Part shown: positions 33,040 to 34,611 of the stretch, in pieces | How the letters are laid out: each line of letters begins with the position of its first letter | Numbering within the stretch: position 1 is the stretch's first letter | NCBI GenBank assembly: GCA_027618305.1 | Contig: JAQCFD010000004.1 | Location: 1-34,611, forward strand | Source: Pseudomonadota bacterium | GTDB taxonomy: Bacteria > Pseudomonadota > Alphaproteobacteria > UBA6615 | DNA: 34,611 nucleotides | Direction: 5' to 3' | Position numbers and translations under genes: made by a program | The notes under the pieces: model-generated | Databases searched by the model: none | What the model was told of the DNA's origin: nothing | Seen by the model: only the letters and a program-made list of their open reading frames with translations

Positions 33040-34044
33040 ATGAACGCCAAGGCGATCCGGCGCGTCGCCGGTCTCGCCCCGCCGGCGGTGTTGGCCCATG
33101 CCGACTGGTCGGTGGATGCGCGCAAGCGCTGGGTCGCCCGCGCGGCCCGCACGACGACGGGCGGTTATGTGGCCCTGGCGCCCGAGCCCGTCAGCCAGTT
33201 GGATGACTTCTTCGACCGGCTGTCCGCCGCCGCGGGGCCGGGCGAGACGGTATTTGCAGGGTTCGATTTCCCGCTCGGTCTACCCGAAGCCTATGCCGCA
33301 TCCGCCGGCATCGACAGCTTCATCCCCGCGCTGGCGCAGTTCGGCCGCGGGCGCTGGGCCGAATTCTACATTCCCGCAGCAACGCCGGACGAAATCTCGA
33401 TCCGCCGTCCCTTCTATCCCGACAAGCCCGGTGGCACCCGGCACAAGCACCTGACCGATGGGCTCGGCGTGGCCGGGATCGATGCGTTGCGCCGGGTCTG
33501 TGACCATCCGACCGACCAGCGCTTCGCGGCGAGCCCGCTGTTCTGGACCCTGGGCGGCCAGCAGGTCGGCAAGGCGGCGATCAGCGGCTGGCGCGACCTG
33601 ATCGCGCCGGCCCGGCGCGCCGGAAATGCACTTCACATCTGGCCGTTCGACGGCAACCTCGCCGCGCTGCTCGACCGGCCGGGGATCGTCGTGGCCGAGA
33701 CCTACCCCGGCGAAGTATATGCCCATCTGCGACTGCGGATCGGCGCGTCCAACAAGTCCAAGCGCAACCAGGCGGACCGCCGCGACGATGCCGCACCGCT
33801 GCTCAAATGGGCGGCGGACAACAGGCTCGAATTGACGTCCGCGCTCGCCGCGGATATCCGCGACGGGTTCGGTCCGGGCGCGGACGGCGAGGACCGTTTC
33901 GACGCGACGGTGGGGCTGTTCGGCATGCTCAATGTCGTCTTCGGCCATCGCCCGCCCGGCGACCCCGCCGACCCGGCGCTGCGCGATATCGAAGGATGGA
34001 TTCTGGGCCTCGACCCAGGCCGGCTTCGCCCGCGCGGCGCCTGA
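33040..34044 (+). CDS. DUF429-like protein with RNase H-like fold features (hypothetical)
   Basis: The 334-residue protein is not one I recognise with certainty. It has acidic residues at positions seen in DUF429, a predicted RNase H-like group: HADWSVD (Asp22), GFDFPLGLP (Asp76), VAETYPGEVYAHL and DRFDATVGLFGML. A central basic stretch (NKSKRNQADRRDD) may contact nucleic acid. No membrane or signal segment is seen. The gene lies 75 bases after the LLM gene, with a short inverted repeat (GGATCGA/TCGATCC) in the gap. The nuclease role is inferred, not shown. Confidence 0.75.
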   Translation: MNAKAIRRVAGLAPPAVLAHADWSVDARKRWVARAARTTTGGYVALAPEPVSQLDDFFDRLSAAAGPGETVFAGFDFPLGLPEAYAASAGIDSFIPALAQFGRGRWAEFYIPAATPDEISIRRPFYPDKPGGTRHKHLTDGLGVAGIDALRRVCDHPTDQRFAASPLFWTLGGQQVGKAAISGWRDLIAPARRAGNALHIWPFDGNLAALLDRPGIVVAETYPGEVYAHLRLRIGASNKSKRNQADRRDDAAPLLKWAADNRLELTSALAADIRDGFGPGADGEDRFDATVGLFGMLNVVFGHRPPGDPADPALRDIEGWILGLDPGRLRPRGA

Positions 34045-34077
34045 GTTTCTCAAAACCACGCCAATTGAAGCGGCTAA

Positions 34078-34106
34078 TTGAAGCAACAGGGCCGGCGCTG
34101 TAGAAC
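34078..34106 (+). promoter_or_regulatory. Candidate promoter of the terminal SDR gene
   Basis: TTGAAG (34078-34083) and TAGAAC (34101-34106) are exactly 17 bases apart and lie about 36 bases before the ATG. The -35 overlaps the second copy of a direct repeat, AATTGAAGC, whose first copy is 13 bases upstream. Confidence 0.4.
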
Positions 34107-34142
34107 CAAATCAGGCAAGAATCACCAAACAGGGGAAACGAG

Positions 34143-34611
34143 ATGGACGTCAACGGATTGGCAGCGGTTATCACGGGCGGCGGCTCGGGCATCGGCGCGG
34201 AAGTGGCGCGCCACTGCGCCAAGGCGGGCATGAAAGTGTCCCTGCTCGACGTCAACATGGACGGCGCCAACGCGGTCGCGGATGAAATCGGCGGCACGGC
34301 CATCGAATGCGACGTCACCAGCGCCGACAGCGGCGCGGCGGCCATCGCCGCGGCCCGTGACGCCAACGGCGTCGGCCGGCTGCTGGTCAACTGCGCCGGG
34401 GTCGGCACGCCGGGCCGGATCGTCGGGCGCAACGGTCCCTTGCCGCTGGACGCCTTCAACACCGTCATCCAGGTCAATCTGGTCGGCTCGTTCAACATGA
34501 TGCGCCTGTTCGCCGCCGATCTTGGCGAGGCCGATGCCTTCGCGGATGGCGAGCGCGGCCTGATCGTCAGCACCGCCTCGGTCGCGGCGACCGAAGGCCA
34601 GATCGGACAGG
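34143..34611 (+). CDS. SDR-family 3-hydroxyacyl-CoA dehydrogenase (type-2-like), partial
   Basis: This gene starts at the ATG at 34143, with AGGGGA upstream, and runs off the right edge, so the track omits it. About 156 codons are visible: VNGLAAVITGGGSGIGAEVA (Rossmann TGGGSGIG), LLDVN with the Asp that favours NAD, CDVTS, LVNCAGVGTPGRIVGRNG (NAG replaced by NCAG) and STASVAATEGQIGQ with the catalytic serine. The layout, including the GRNGPLPLDAF insertion, matches bacterial relatives of HSD17B10, which oxidise 3-hydroxy(methyl)acyl-CoA. Tyr and Lys lie beyond the edge. Antisense shadow ORF 33929-34573 is rejected. Confidence 0.93.
   Translation, partial: MDVNGLAAVITGGGSGIGAEVARHCAKAGMKVSLLDVNMDGANAVADEIGGTAIECDVTSADSGAAAIAAARDANGVGRLLVNCAGVGTPGRIVGRNGPLPLDAFNTVIQVNLVGSFNMMRLFAADLGEADAFADGERGLIVSTASVAATEGQIGQ

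Noticed and set aside
1-34611. CRISPR arrays, insertion sequences, prophage, rRNA or riboswitches
   Set aside because: I found no regularly spaced repeats, transposase or integrase ORFs, phage structural genes, rRNA sequence or known riboswitch consensus anywhere in the window.

Overview
The window is GC-rich, gene-dense DNA from an alphaproteobacterial chromosome, probably Rhodospirillales-like; I infer the order but cannot prove it. The signs are a System I cytochrome c maturation locus with separate ccmH and ccmI genes, an IalB-family periplasmic protein, an NnrU-family membrane protein, a DUF3253 protein, and an intergenic palindromic repeat of the GAGCTTGTCGAAG type that is common in alphaproteobacteria. 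I see no transposase, integrase, phage gene, CRISPR array or rRNA. No stretch above 300 bases lacks a gene. Two real genes are missing from the ORF track because they run off the window: the end of ccmF at the left and a short-chain dehydrogenase at the right.

Region 1 (1-3682, + strand) is the end of ccmF, then ccmG, ccmH and ccmI with ATGA overlaps, a small two-helix membrane protein with a four-cysteine tail, and a stand-alone two-CBS protein. Region 2 (3707-11785) is metabolic. A minus-strand run reads VOC enzyme, atypical SDR, luciferase-like flavin monooxygenase, classical SDR, crotonase. It is followed by an EamA transporter and a duplicated NIPSNAP protein (both +), then an amidase and an isocitrate lyase/PEP mutase-family enzyme (both -). 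The crotonase and one SDR lack the usual catalytic residues, so this run is the best candidate for an undescribed pathway.

Region 3 (11873-23039) is mostly housekeeping: a DEAD-box RNA helicase with a repeated basic tail, an amidohydrolase, tRNA-Ala(CGC), a YggT protein, a DUF167 protein, folD, a BIME-like inverted repeat, DUF3253, NnrU, a cupin, argG with a recognisable promoter, a small membrane protein, rlmN with a likely terminator, a solitary HicA-like protein, an IalB-like protein and a SpoU RNA methyltransferase.

Region 4 (23114-34611) starts with an apparent + operon of asparaginase, quinone oxidoreductase and an uncharacterised SAM methyltransferase. Next come two translationally coupled pairs of EamA/DMT transporters, one on each strand, on either side of a two-subunit 3-oxoacid CoA-transferase that has a clear intrinsic terminator. 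The window closes with a second luciferase-like oxidoreductase, a DUF429-like protein and the start of a 3-hydroxyacyl-CoA dehydrogenase-type SDR. Overall the locus mixes core genes with catabolic and transport genes: five DMT exporters, four SDRs and two LLM oxidoreductases.
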